Notes: generated by a model not told the origin, from the sequence alone. DNA of 11,109 bases from an uncultured Eubacterium sp. (GCA_900550135.1 URQO01000062.1:1-11109); one strand, 5' to 3'. Shown: positions 1-6,357, counted from the stretch's first letter. Program-made: numbers and translations.

Positions 1-1968
1 AGATTAAAGTATCTTAGAAACTTAGAAGAAAAGAAGGAAACAGTCATTGCATCTATTACAGAACAGGGAAAGTTGACTGATGAATTAAAAGAAAAAATAG
101 AAAAAGCTGATACAATTATGGCTGTAGATGATATTTACAGACCATACAGACCAAAAAGAAAAACAAGAGCTACAGAGGCTAAGGCAAAAGGGCTGGAACC
201 TTTGGCAAATATTTTCCTTTTACAAAAAGGTACAAAGTCACCTGAAGATGTGGCAAAAGATTATATAGACCAGGAAAAAGGTGTCGAGAGTATAGAAGAT
301 GCCATTGCAGGTGCAAAGGACATTATTGCAGAGGTTGTATCTGACAATGCTGAGTTTAGAAATGGTATAAGACATACTGTTATGAAACATGGTATGATTG
401 TATCAAAAGCAAAAGCTCCTGAAGTGGAATCACCATATGAAAATTATTATGATTATACAGAAGGTGTAGATAAAATTCCGGGACACAGAATATTGGCAAT
501 AAACAGGGCAGAAAAGGAAAAAGTGATTGCTGTTAAAATTGAAATGCCTGATGATAATATAATCAGGGTTTTGGAAAAATCAATGATAGCTGGTACATCA
601 CCATACACTGATGTATTAAAGGAAGCAATAGAAGACGGATATACCCGTCTTATAAAGCCGGCAGTGGAAAGAGATGTAAGAAACAGTCTTACTGAAAAAG
701 CAGAAGATGGAGCCATAACTGTATTTGGACAGAATTTAAAACAATTGTTAATGCAGCCACCTATTGCAGGAAAAACAGTTCTTGGTTGGGATCCTGCATT
801 TAGAACGGGATGTAAGCTTGCAGTAGTTGACCCTACAGGAAAGGTACTTTACACAAAAGTAATATTTCCGACTGCACCACAAAATAAAATAGAAGAATCA
901 AAGAAAACTGTACTTGATATAATAAAAAAATATAATGTTAGTTTGATTTCCCTTGGAAATGGAACAGCGTCAAGAGAGTCAGAAGCAGTAGTTGTTGATA
1001 TTATTAAGGAATGTCCTACAAAACTTGAATATGTTATTGTAAATGAGGCAGGAGCTTCTGTTTATTCAGCAAGTAAGCTGGCAACAGAGGAGTTTCCAAA
1101 CTTTGATGTTGGACAAAGAAGTGCTACATCTATGGCTAGAAGACTTCAGGACCCATTGGCAGAGCTTGTAAAGATTGAGCCAAAAGCAATAGGTGTGGGA
1201 CAGTACCAGCACGATATGAACCAGAAAAAACTGGAAGAGGTTCTTGGAAATGTTGTAGAAGATTGTGTAAATAATGTAGGTGTTGACTTAAACACAGCTT
1301 CTGCACCATTACTTGAATATGTGTCAGGTATTAGCAAGGCAGTTGCAAAAAATATTGTTACTTACCGAGAAGAAAACGGACAGTTTGCCAGCAGAAAAGA
1401 ATTGCTAAAGGTTGCAAAACTTGGACCAAAAGCCTTTGAACAGTGTGCAGGTTTCCTTAAAATAAGAGATGGAAAAGAACCTCTTGATTATACAAGCGTT
1501 CACCCTGAAAGTTATGCGCCTGCCAAAAAATTACTTGAAAAATACGGATTTACAACAAAGGATATTCTTTCAGGTCAGGTAAAATTATCAAAAGAAATAA
1601 GAGATTATAAAAATGTGGCAGAAGAAATTGGTACAGATGAAATTACATTAAAGGATATGATAGGTGAAATGGAAAAGCCGGGACGTGATCCAAGAGACGA
1701 AATGCCAAAGCCTATTTTAAAAAGTGATGTACTGGACTTTGATGACTTAAAAGAAGGAATGGAACTTAAAGGTACTGTTCGAAATGTTATTGATTTTGGG
1801 GCTTTTGTTGATATTGGAGTACATCAGGATGGATTGGTACACATTTCTGAAATGAGTGACAAATTTATCAAACACCCACTTGACGTAGTGTCAGTAGGTG
1901 ATGTAATAAAAGTAAGAGTATTAAGCGTTGACAAAAAACGTAAAAGAATACAGCTTACAATGAAGTAA
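1..1968 (+). CDS. tex: Tex family RNA-binding transcription accessory protein (5' end outside the window)
   Basis: The reading frame is open from base 1, so the gene begins upstream; 655 C-terminal residues are present and only a short N-terminal part (roughly 60-80 residues against the usual 710-730) is missing. The TTG at base 73 is internal and not the start. Tex proteins are cytoplasmic nucleic-acid-binding factors linked to transcription and RNA metabolism. Domains visible in order: remainder of the N-terminal helical region; a YqgF/RNase H-like domain starting near base 775 (VLGWDPAFRTGCKLAVVD); a helix-hairpin-helix region near bases 1280-1480 (VDLNTASAPLL followed by ISKAVAKNIV); and a C-terminal S1 domain at about 1744-1965 (LKGTVRNVIDFGAFVDIGV, DGLVHISEMS). 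The S1 domain ends at the stop codon, with no tail. The frame is intact. Assignment is by family motifs and is very secure; the exact role in this organism is inferred. Confidence 0.96.
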   Translation, partial: RLKYLRNLEEKKETVIASITEQGKLTDELKEKIEKADTIMAVDDIYRPYRPKRKTRATEAKAKGLEPLANIFLLQKGTKSPEDVAKDYIDQEKGVESIEDAIAGAKDIIAEVVSDNAEFRNGIRHTVMKHGMIVSKAKAPEVESPYENYYDYTEGVDKIPGHRILAINRAEKEKVIAVKIEMPDDNIIRVLEKSMIAGTSPYTDVLKEAIEDGYTRLIKPAVERDVRNSLTEKAEDGAITVFGQNLKQLLMQPPIAGKTVLGWDPAFRTGCKLAVVDPTGKVLYTKVIFPTAPQNKIEESKKTVLDIIKKYNVSLISLGNGTASRESEAVVVDIIKECPTKLEYVIVNEAGASVYSASKLATEEFPNFDVGQRSATSMARRLQDPLAELVKIEPKAIGVGQYQHDMNQKKLEEVLGNVVEDCVNNVGVDLNTASAPLLEYVSGISKAVAKNIVTYREENGQFASRKELLKVAKLGPKAFEQCAGFLKIRDGKEPLDYTSVHPESYAPAKKLLEKYGFTTKDILSGQVKLSKEIRDYKNVAEEIGTDEITLKDMIGEMEKPGRDPRDEMPKPILKSDVLDFDDLKEGMELKGTVRNVIDFGAFVDIGVHQDGLVHISEMSDKFIKHPLDVVSVGDVIKVRVLSVDKKRKRIQLTMK

Positions 1969-2033
1969 ATTTGTCAGTAAAATCACGCAATTTAATGGAT
2001 TTACTCTCCCACCCATAATCCATTTGAAATATG

Positions 2034-2071
2034 GGCATAATCCTTAATTTGGATTGTGCCTGTATTATTTT
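2034..2071 (+). terminator. Probable intrinsic terminator of tex
   Basis: GCATAATCC (2035-2043) pairs with GGATTGTGC (2051-2059) around a 7-base loop, with one T-G wobble; G2034-C2060 extends it to 10 bp. The tail (2060-2071) is T-rich but interrupted, so termination may be incomplete. It lies 66 bases after the tex stop and just before the tRNA promoter. Confidence 0.6.
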
Positions 2072-2091
2072 AAAAAAAATAGAAAAAGTGC

Positions 2092-2120
2092 TTGACATTA
2101 TTTACCTAAACGTTTATATT
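2092..2120 (+). promoter_or_regulatory. Promoter of the tRNA-Val/tRNA-Leu unit
   Basis: The -35 box TTGACA (2092-2097) and -10 box TATATT (2115-2120) are separated by 17 bases, a near-consensus housekeeping sigma-A promoter. Transcription should start near 2127, about 18 bases before tRNA-Val. Confidence 0.88.
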
Positions 2121-2144
2121 AATAGGGCAGTCAAAATTCTGTAT

Positions 2145-2217
2145 GGGATCTTAGCTCAGCTGGGAGAGCATCTGCCTTACAAGCAGGGGGTCACAGGTTC
2201 GAGCCCTGTAGGTCCCA
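2145..2217 (+). tRNA. tRNA-Val (anticodon UAC)
   Basis: This is a complete 73-base cloverleaf. Acceptor arm GGGATCT pairs with AGGTCCC (one T-G wobble), and the D arm is GCTCAGCTGGGAGAGC. The anticodon stem TCTGC/GCAGG encloses loop CTTACAA, giving anticodon TAC at 2178-2180 for GUA-type Val codons. The T arm contains GGTTCGAGCC. The discriminator is A2217 and the following bases are CTA, so CCA is not encoded and must be added after 3' processing. It is the first gene of a two-tRNA transcript. Confidence 0.97.
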
Positions 2218-2241
2218 CTAAATTATCATTATGGTAATTTA
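2218..2241 (+). other. Spacer hairpin between tRNA-Val and tRNA-Leu
   Basis: The entire 24-base intertRNA spacer folds into one hairpin. CTAAATTATCA (2218-2228) pairs with TGGTAATTTAG (2232-2242), with a 3-base loop and one T-G wobble; the last G is base 1 of tRNA-Leu. The stem begins directly after the tRNA-Val discriminator. The pairing is seen directly; a role in processing the dicistronic precursor is inference. Confidence 0.6.
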
Positions 2242-2325
2242 GCCGGTGTGGCGGAACTGGCAGACGCGCAGGACTTAAAATCCTGTTGTGGCAACACAGT
2301 ACCGGTTCGATTCCGGTCACCGGCA
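2242..2325 (+). tRNA. tRNA-Leu (anticodon UAA)
   Basis: This is an 84-base class II tRNA with the long variable arm typical of Leu (GTTG..CAAC). Acceptor GCCGGTG pairs with CACCGGC. The anticodon stem CAGGA/TCCTG encloses loop CTTAAAA, giving anticodon TAA at 2276-2278. The T arm is ACCGG-TTCGATT-CCGGT. The discriminator is A2325; CCA is not encoded. It shares the promoter of tRNA-Val and is followed at once by a terminator. Confidence 0.97.
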
Positions 2326-2330
2326 TAAAA

Positions 2331-2359
2331 GAGATATCATTTATTTGATATCTCTTTTT
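2331..2359 (+). terminator. Intrinsic terminator after tRNA-Leu
   Basis: GAGATATCA (2331-2339) pairs perfectly with TGATATCTC (2346-2354) around a 6-base loop and is followed by TTTTT (2355-2359). A preceding AAAA can extend the stem into the T-tract, so it may also work in the opposite direction. Confidence 0.88.
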
Positions 2360-2431
2360 ACATGAATACAGCAATAGTTTATTAGATACTAAAAATATTC
2401 ATTTATATATAATATGTTTGAGTATTATACA

Positions 2432-2460
2432 TTGACATATATTCTGCAATGTAGTACAAT
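2432..2460 (+). promoter_or_regulatory. Promoter of tRNA-Arg
   Basis: TTGACA (2432-2437), a 17-base spacer and TACAAT (2455-2460) form a near-consensus sigma-A promoter. The expected start is near 2467, about 17 bases before the tRNA. Confidence 0.87.
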
Positions 2461-2483
2461 ATCATCTGTTGTTAATATAATAT

Positions 2484-2557
2484 GTGCGTGTAGCTCAGCT
2501 GGATAGAGCGTCTGGCTACGGACCAGAAGGCCGAGGGTTCGAATCCTTTCACGCACA
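2484..2557 (+). tRNA. tRNA-Arg (anticodon ACG)
   Basis: This is a 74-base cloverleaf. Acceptor GTGCGTG pairs with CACGCAC, and the D arm is GCTCAGCTGGATAGAGC. The anticodon stem TCTGG/CCAGA encloses loop CTACGGA, giving anticodon ACG at 2518-2520. The first anticodon base is normally deaminated to inosine by TadA so that the tRNA reads CGU/CGC/CGA. The T stem contains two G-T wobbles (GAGGG/CCTTT). The discriminator is A2557; CCA is not encoded. It is transcribed alone from its own promoter and terminator. Confidence 0.97.
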
Positions 2558-2561
2558 CTTT

Positions 2562-2595
2562 AAAGACTTTTGATTTTTTCAAAAGTCTTTTTTTT
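2562..2595 (+). terminator. Strong intrinsic terminator after tRNA-Arg
   Basis: AAAGACTTTTGA (2562-2573) pairs perfectly over 12 bp with TCAAAAGTCTTT (2579-2590), with a 5-base T loop, followed by TTTTT to 2595. It begins 4 bases after the tRNA. Confidence 0.93.
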
Positions 2596-2639
2596 ATTTA
2601 ATAATAAATTCCTTTAGAATTTCTTATTAAATAAAAAAA
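2589..2639. repeat. Long imperfect palindrome overlapping the tRNA-Arg terminator
   Basis: Bases 2589-2604 pair perfectly with 2624-2639 (16 bp). After a single T/C mismatch, AAATTC (2606-2611) pairs with GAATTT (2617-2622), leaving the 5-base loop CTTTA. The total stem is about 23 positions and almost entirely A/T. Its left arm reuses the T-tract of the preceding terminator. It has no T-tract of its own in the forward direction, so it does not look like a simple second terminator. Confidence 0.75.
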
Positions 2640-2654
2640 CGTTCCACTAGAGGT

Positions 2655-2737
2655 ACACACTGGTGCGAGAAGAAAATAGTTGCAGGACAACACACACTGG
2701 TGCGAGAAGAAAATAGATGCAGGACAACACACACTGG
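2655..2737. repeat. 37-bp tandem repeat, about 2.2 copies
   Basis: Two adjacent 37-base units (2655-2691 and 2692-2728) differ at one position (T2680 versus A2717). A third copy starts at 2729 and is cut off after ACACACTGG (2737). Each unit starts ACACACTGGTGCGAGAAG and ends TGCAGGACAAC. The unit is richer in G and C than the surrounding A/T DNA. No spacers separate the units and no open frame crosses them with a ribosome binding site. Function unknown. Confidence 0.9.
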
Positions 2738-2942
2738 GGAGTAGAATTTCGCAAGGGACATTCTTTGTTTTGCAATAAAAATTTTAGAGAAGTTTCATAT
2801 TATGTAAAATACAAAAAACATGTTTAATAAAAAAATTATATAATATTTGGTCTTTGCTTAACTATTCTAAAAAAATTAATAAGATTATAATCTTCAGTAT
2901 ATAATCCTTTGTAAAATAAAATTATTGCTAAAAAAAATATTG
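2738..2942. other. Gene-free AT-rich spacer upstream of the ABC transporter
   Basis: This is part of a 470-base stretch (2558-3027) with no gene. After the terminator, long palindrome and tandem repeat, this segment is AT-rich with stops in all forward frames. The only structure I can point to is the 14-bp palindrome at 2881-2894. A weak promoter-like pair (TTGCTT at 2854, TAATAA at 2877) is not convincing. The minus-strand frame crossing it has no credible start site and reads as low-complexity hydrophobic sequence. Confidence 0.6.
2881..2894. promoter_or_regulatory. Perfect 14-bp palindrome, possible operator
   Basis: AAGATTATAATCTT is a perfect inverted repeat lying 48 bases upstream of the -35 box of the ABC transporter promoter. 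That position would suit an activator or response-regulator site. Short AT palindromes also arise by chance in such DNA, so the function is only a suggestion. Confidence 0.35.
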
Positions 2943-2971
2943 TTGACACATTTTAGGAAGTATGTTATATC
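2943..2971 (+). promoter_or_regulatory. Promoter of the ABC transporter gene (extended -10)
   Basis: TTGACA (2943-2948), a 17-base spacer and TATATC (2966-2971), with TG at 2963-2964 giving an extended -10 element. The expected start near 2978 leaves a 50-base leader before ATG 3028. The ribosome binding site AAGGAG lies at 3017-3022. Confidence 0.75.
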
Positions 2972-3027
2972 TTTAAATATATTATTTGAGATAGTACAAT
3001 TAATATATAAAACTAAAAGGAGCAACA

Positions 3028-5730
3028 ATGTTAGAAGTACGTAATTTGAAAAAAATTTACAAAATGAAAAAGGGAGTTTCAGTAAATGCATTAAATAATA
3101 TATCTATTAAGTTTCCTGAAAAAGGTTTAGTGTTTTTACTTGGCAAATCAGGAAGTGGAAAATCAACATTGCTTAATTTGCTGGGCGGTTTAGATAAATA
3201 TGATAGTGGTGAAATAATTATAAAAGGAGTGTCATCGAAAGATTTTAAACAAAGTCATTTTGATTCGTACAGAAATACTTACGTCGGATTTATTTTTCAG
3301 GAATACAATGTTTTAGAAGAATTTTCTGTAGGAGCAAATATTGCCTTGGCATTAGAACTTCAAAATAAAAAAGCAACAGACCAGCAGATAAATAAAATAT
3401 TAGAGGAAGTTGATTTAACAGGATTTGGTAATAGAAAACCAAATGAATTGTCAGGAGGACAAAAACAGCGAGTTGCAATTGCAAGGGCATTGGTAAAAAA
3501 TCCACAGATTATAATGGCAGATGAACCAACAGGTGCACTTGATTCAAATACAGGAAAACAGGTATTGGATACCTTGAAAAAATTATCAAAGGATAAATTA
3601 ATTATAGTTGTATCCCATGATAGAGAGTTTGCTGAAACTTATGGTGATCGAATTATTGAATTGGCTGATGGGAAAGTCATAAGTGATGTGGAAAAAAACA
3701 GTGATAATATTATTGACAATAAATATTCATCTGAATATTCAGAAAGTTTAAAGTTTGACGATGACTCAATAATAATCAACAAAGGTTATCATTTAACAGA
3801 GGAAGATAGAATCTTGATAAATAATTATTTGGATAATCTTAATAAGGACATAAAAGTAAAAGTAGGAAACACTGATACTAAAAAATTTACAGAAACAGAT
3901 GAAAGTAAAATTAAATATGAAGATAAAAGTTTTAAACTTATAAAATCAAAATTACCATTAAAAAATGCATTTAAGATTGGTACTAGCAGCTTAAAGCATA
4001 AAAAGATAAGACTTGCAATTACAATATTGCTTTCATTTGTAGCATTTACATTGTTTGCGTTGGCAGATACATTTGGAAATTATAATCATATTAAAACATG
4101 TACAAAATCAATTCTTGATACAAAAGTACAGTATGCAACAGTACAAAAATCAATTAAGCATGGGTCAGGACTTGGAACTTACTGGAGTCAGTGGGACAAT
4201 TACTTATCAAAGGATGACATTAAAAAAATAAATAAAGATACAGGATTAACATTTACAGGTGTTGTAGGAAATGACGAGACATATTCTTTAGAAAACATTG
4301 ATCAAAGTGTAAAATTGTCAGAAAATGATGAAGGAACAAATTATGCCACATATATGAGTGGATTTACATCTTTTACAAAAAAGCAAATAGAAAAAATGGG
4401 ATATAAGGTGTTAGCAGGAGAAATTCCAACAGGCAATAACAATGATATTGCAATTAGTGAATATGTATTTGAAACATTTAAAAAAGCAGGTTATGTTCCA
4501 TCAGGCAAAGGTGAAAAAGTTGAAATAAAATCTTATAACGACCTTATTGGCAAAAGTATTGCATTGGGAAATAACCAATACAAGATAGTAGGAATTTTCA
4601 ATACCAACGTAGATATGAAACGTTATGAGGCAGTAGCAGAGGATCAAAGCAAAAAAACTTCAGCTGAAAAGTTGGTGACTTTTGCATTAACAAATGAGTT
4701 GGATAATATTCAGCAGTACAGCCTTTCAACTGTTGCTATTGTTGGAAAAGAAAAAATGAATCAACTTATTGCAAATAAGGGGAATTTTATTAAATTAAAC
4801 GAAGCATATATTTATCTTAACAATGACAATGCAGAAATCAACGGAGATAAAATGGCATCATTAAAGGATATTAATATGAAAGACATACATTGGATAGGGG
4901 CTAAAAAAGAAAAACTTGCAGATAATGAAGTGATTGTTGATATTATAAATATTGGTTTCTTTAATAAGGGAAAAAGCGAAAAAGAAACAATTAAGTATTT
5001 GAAAAACAATACATTCACTATAAATTATGGTGATGATAAGACATCAAAAGAAGAAAATAAAATTAAAGTTGTAGGTTATGTTGACAGCAGCAAAAATGAA
5101 AATTATAACGGAGTATATGTGGTTCCGCAAAATATTTACAATTTTAACAGTAAGTGGAAGAAAGCTCAGGGTGAATATTCTTTTGCAATTACCGGAATGC
5201 CAAAGACAAGTGGAGATATAGAAAAACTGGTAAGATACTGTTATACAGAACAGGATGGAATGAAATATCAGATGCAAAATTCAGTAACATATGAACTTGA
5301 TTCAGTTAACGAGGTTTTAAAAGTACTGTCCAAAGCATTTTTATATGTAGGAATTGGATTCGCAATATTTGCAATGATTATGTTGGCAAACTTTATAGCA
5401 ACAAGTATTTCTTATAAGAAACAGGAAATTGGTATATTAAGAGCCATTGGTGCAAGAAGTCATGATGTATTTAGAATCTTTTTCGCAGAAAGTTTTGTAA
5501 TTGCAATGATTAACTTTGTGTTGGCATGTGTGACAACAGGAATATTAACAATGATAATAAATAACGCATTGAGAATAGAGGTTGGAATTTTAATATCAAT
5601 TCTTAGCTTTGGAATACGACAGGTTGCATTGTTACTTTTAATTAGTGTAGGAATCGCATTTCTTGCAAGTTTTGTTCCTGTTTATAAAATTGCTTCAAAG
5701 AGACCAATTGATGCTATTAGAAATAAGTAG
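3028..5730 (+). CDS. ABC transporter, fused ATPase and FtsX/MacB-type permease
   Basis: The 900-residue protein starts at ATG 3028, 5 bases after AAGGAG. The N-terminal ATPase (about 1-220) is complete: Walker A GKSGSGKST (39-47), Q-loop Q91, signature LSGGQ (141-145), Walker B IIMADE (161-166), D-loop ALD and switch H197. A charged linker (about 220-310) leads to membrane segment 1 (about 328-346), a large presumably extracellular domain (about 350-765), and three more membrane segments (about 770-792, 820-842, 862-885) in an FtsX permease domain ending KRPIDAIRNK. This is the four-segment MacB/FtsX arrangement, which acts mechanically on extracytoplasmic substrates rather than by a classic channel; relatives export or remove peptides and lipoproteins or sense antimicrobial peptides. 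It probably works as a homodimer. No partner permease or two-component system adjoins it. The substrate cannot be deduced. No clear terminator follows, so transcription may read into the small gene downstream. Confidence 0.93.
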   Translation: MLEVRNLKKIYKMKKGVSVNALNNISIKFPEKGLVFLLGKSGSGKSTLLNLLGGLDKYDSGEIIIKGVSSKDFKQSHFDSYRNTYVGFIFQEYNVLEEFSVGANIALALELQNKKATDQQINKILEEVDLTGFGNRKPNELSGGQKQRVAIARALVKNPQIIMADEPTGALDSNTGKQVLDTLKKLSKDKLIIVVSHDREFAETYGDRIIELADGKVISDVEKNSDNIIDNKYSSEYSESLKFDDDSIIINKGYHLTEEDRILINNYLDNLNKDIKVKVGNTDTKKFTETDESKIKYEDKSFKLIKSKLPLKNAFKIGTSSLKHKKIRLAITILLSFVAFTLFALADTFGNYNHIKTCTKSILDTKVQYATVQKSIKHGSGLGTYWSQWDNYLSKDDIKKINKDTGLTFTGVVGNDETYSLENIDQSVKLSENDEGTNYATYMSGFTSFTKKQIEKMGYKVLAGEIPTGNNNDIAISEYVFETFKKAGYVPSGKGEKVEIKSYNDLIGKSIALGNNQYKIVGIFNTNVDMKRYEAVAEDQSKKTSAEKLVTFALTNELDNIQQYSLSTVAIVGKEKMNQLIANKGNFIKLNEAYIYLNNDNAEINGDKMASLKDINMKDIHWIGAKKEKLADNEVIVDIINIGFFNKGKSEKETIKYLKNNTFTINYGDDKTSKEENKIKVVGYVDSSKNENYNGVYVVPQNIYNFNSKWKKAQGEYSFAITGMPKTSGDIEKLVRYCYTEQDGMKYQMQNSVTYELDSVNEVLKVLSKAFLYVGIGFAIFAMIMLANFIATSISYKKQEIGILRAIGARSHDVFRIFFAESFVIAMINFVLACVTTGILTMIINNALRIEVGILISILSFGIRQVALLLLISVGIAFLASFVPVYKIASKRPIDAIRNK

Positions 5731-5998
5731 GAACAGAAACTAAATTTATTTAATAAAAGTAATATTATTACAGGAATAATAAAGTATTCAAAGTGAAACG
5801 AATGCAAAAAAATAGAACAGCAAAAGAACGATGAATAATAAGCATAAGTGTAAAAAGATAAAGTATGAAACAAAATTAAATAATAAAAGTAACAATAACA
5901 AAGAATAAAAATAAAGTGAAAAAATAAAAGAAAAATAAAAAATGAAAATAATAAAATCAAATAAATAAAAGTACGGAAAGTGAATAATTCAAATAAAA
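5731..5998. other. A-rich, strand-asymmetric spacer
   Basis: This is part of a 315-base gap before the 59-aa gene. The + strand is dominated by A with few C and T. Short motifs recur: TAATAAAAGTAA-like at 5751 and 5881, a shorter ATAAAAGTA near 5964, and AAAGTGAA-type at about 5790, 5913 and 5978. Stops occur in all forward frames. The long minus-strand frame here is a low-complexity Phe/Leu/Tyr shadow. I see no convincing promoter or GC-rich terminator. It may be a 3' UTR of the transporter, a leader of the next gene, or degenerate DNA. Confidence 0.6.
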
Positions 5999-6034
5999 AC
6001 AGCCATAATAATGGTTGTGAAAAACAATTGTTTT
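5999..6034 (+). promoter_or_regulatory. Two adjacent inverted repeats in the leader of the 59-aa gene
   Basis: ACAGCCAT (5999-6006) pairs with ATGGTTGT (6011-6018) around the loop AATA, with one G-T wobble. Three bases later AAAACAATTGTTTT (6021-6034) is a perfect 14-bp palindrome that ends exactly where the ribosome binding site AGGAGG (6035-6040) begins. The placement suggests an operator or an RNA structure affecting translation. The structures are seen directly; the role is inference. Confidence 0.5.
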
Positions 6035-6045
6035 AGGAGGTTATT

Positions 6046-6225
6046 ATGGCTAAGAATTATTCAAAATCACAGAAAGTTTCAGACTGTAATGATGTAACAG
6101 ATAAAGAAAATTACAGCTCATCAAAGAGTAAAAACAGTGCATCAGATAAGGGCACATCTAAAAGTGATGCATCAGACTGTAATTCAAAAAGTGGAACATC
6201 AAAAAAAGATAGTTCTAAATACTAA
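6046..6225 (+). CDS. Small Ser/Lys/Asp-rich hydrophilic protein, 59 aa, unknown function
   Basis: ATG 6046 follows a consensus AGGAGG (6035-6040) by 5 bases, and the frame runs to TAA at 6223-6225; a terminator follows 16 bases later. Composition is extreme: 17 Ser, 12 Lys and 7 Asp in 59 residues, with no hydrophobic segment, signal peptide or membrane helix, so it is probably cytoplasmic and disordered. It begins MAKNYSKSQK. The only two Cys (14 and 45) both lie in the tetrapeptide SDCN, encoded by the same 12 bases in both places, which suggests an internal duplication. The strong ribosome binding site, structured leader and terminator argue for a real gene. I recognise no domain. Similar short Ser/Asn/Lys-rich proteins occur in Lachnospiraceae as hypothetical proteins (from memory, unchecked). 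A spore-associated or stress role is conceivable but has no support here. Confidence 0.75.
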   Translation: MAKNYSKSQKVSDCNDVTDKENYSSSKSKNSASDKGTSKSDASDCNSKSGTSKKDSSKY

Positions 6226-6241
6226 GATGTGATTAACGCAT

Positions 6242-6274
6242 AAAGGCTCATGGTTTTTACTGTGAGCTTTTTTT
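6242..6274 (+). terminator. Intrinsic terminator of the 59-aa gene
   Basis: AAAGGCTCA (6242-6250) pairs with TGAGCTTTT (6263-6271), with one G-T wobble and a 12-base loop, and T6268-T6274 forms the T-tract. It separates the small gene from the rhodanese gene. Confidence 0.88.
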
Positions 6275-6294
6275 GTATTAAAAATTATATCATT

Positions 6295-6323
6295 TTGTAT
6301 GCACCTTAACATAGGAAGATAAT
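6295..6323 (+). promoter_or_regulatory. Possible promoter of the rhodanese gene
   Basis: TTGTAT (6295-6300), a 17-base spacer and GATAAT (6318-6323) sit between the upstream terminator and the gene. Both boxes are off consensus. The expected start near 6330 leaves a leader of roughly 28 bases. Confidence 0.45.
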
Positions 6324-6357
6324 AGATTAATTATAAAGAAGAAATAAAGGAATGTAT

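Noticed and set aside
73..75. TTG as the start of tex
   Set aside because: The frame is open back to base 1 with Tex-like sequence (RLKYLRNLEEKKE), so the start lies upstream of the window.
2031..2237. Plus-strand 68-aa frame
   Set aside because: It runs through the terminator, promoter and whole tRNA-Val gene, and has no ribosome binding site.
2177..2374. Minus-strand 65-aa frame reading GPTGLEPVTPCL and similar
   Set aside because: It is the antisense of tRNA-Val and tRNA-Leu. This peptide is a well-known false protein produced by translating tRNA genes backwards.
2484..2557. Integrated element at tRNA-Arg
   Set aside because: I found no second copy of the tRNA 3' end downstream other than the ordinary T-arm of tRNA-Pro, and no integrase gene.
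2655..2737. CRISPR array
   Set aside because: The 37-bp units are directly adjacent with no spacers, only about two copies exist, and no cas gene is present.
5682..5960. Minus-strand 92-aa hydrophobic frame
   Set aside because: It is a low-complexity Phe/Leu/Tyr translation of the A-rich spacer that also overlaps the transporter 3' end; there is no ribosome binding site.
6352..6354. First ATG as the rhodanese start
   Set aside because: The only ribosome binding site (AAAGGA, ending at 6351) touches this ATG; the ATG at 6358 has proper 6-base spacing.
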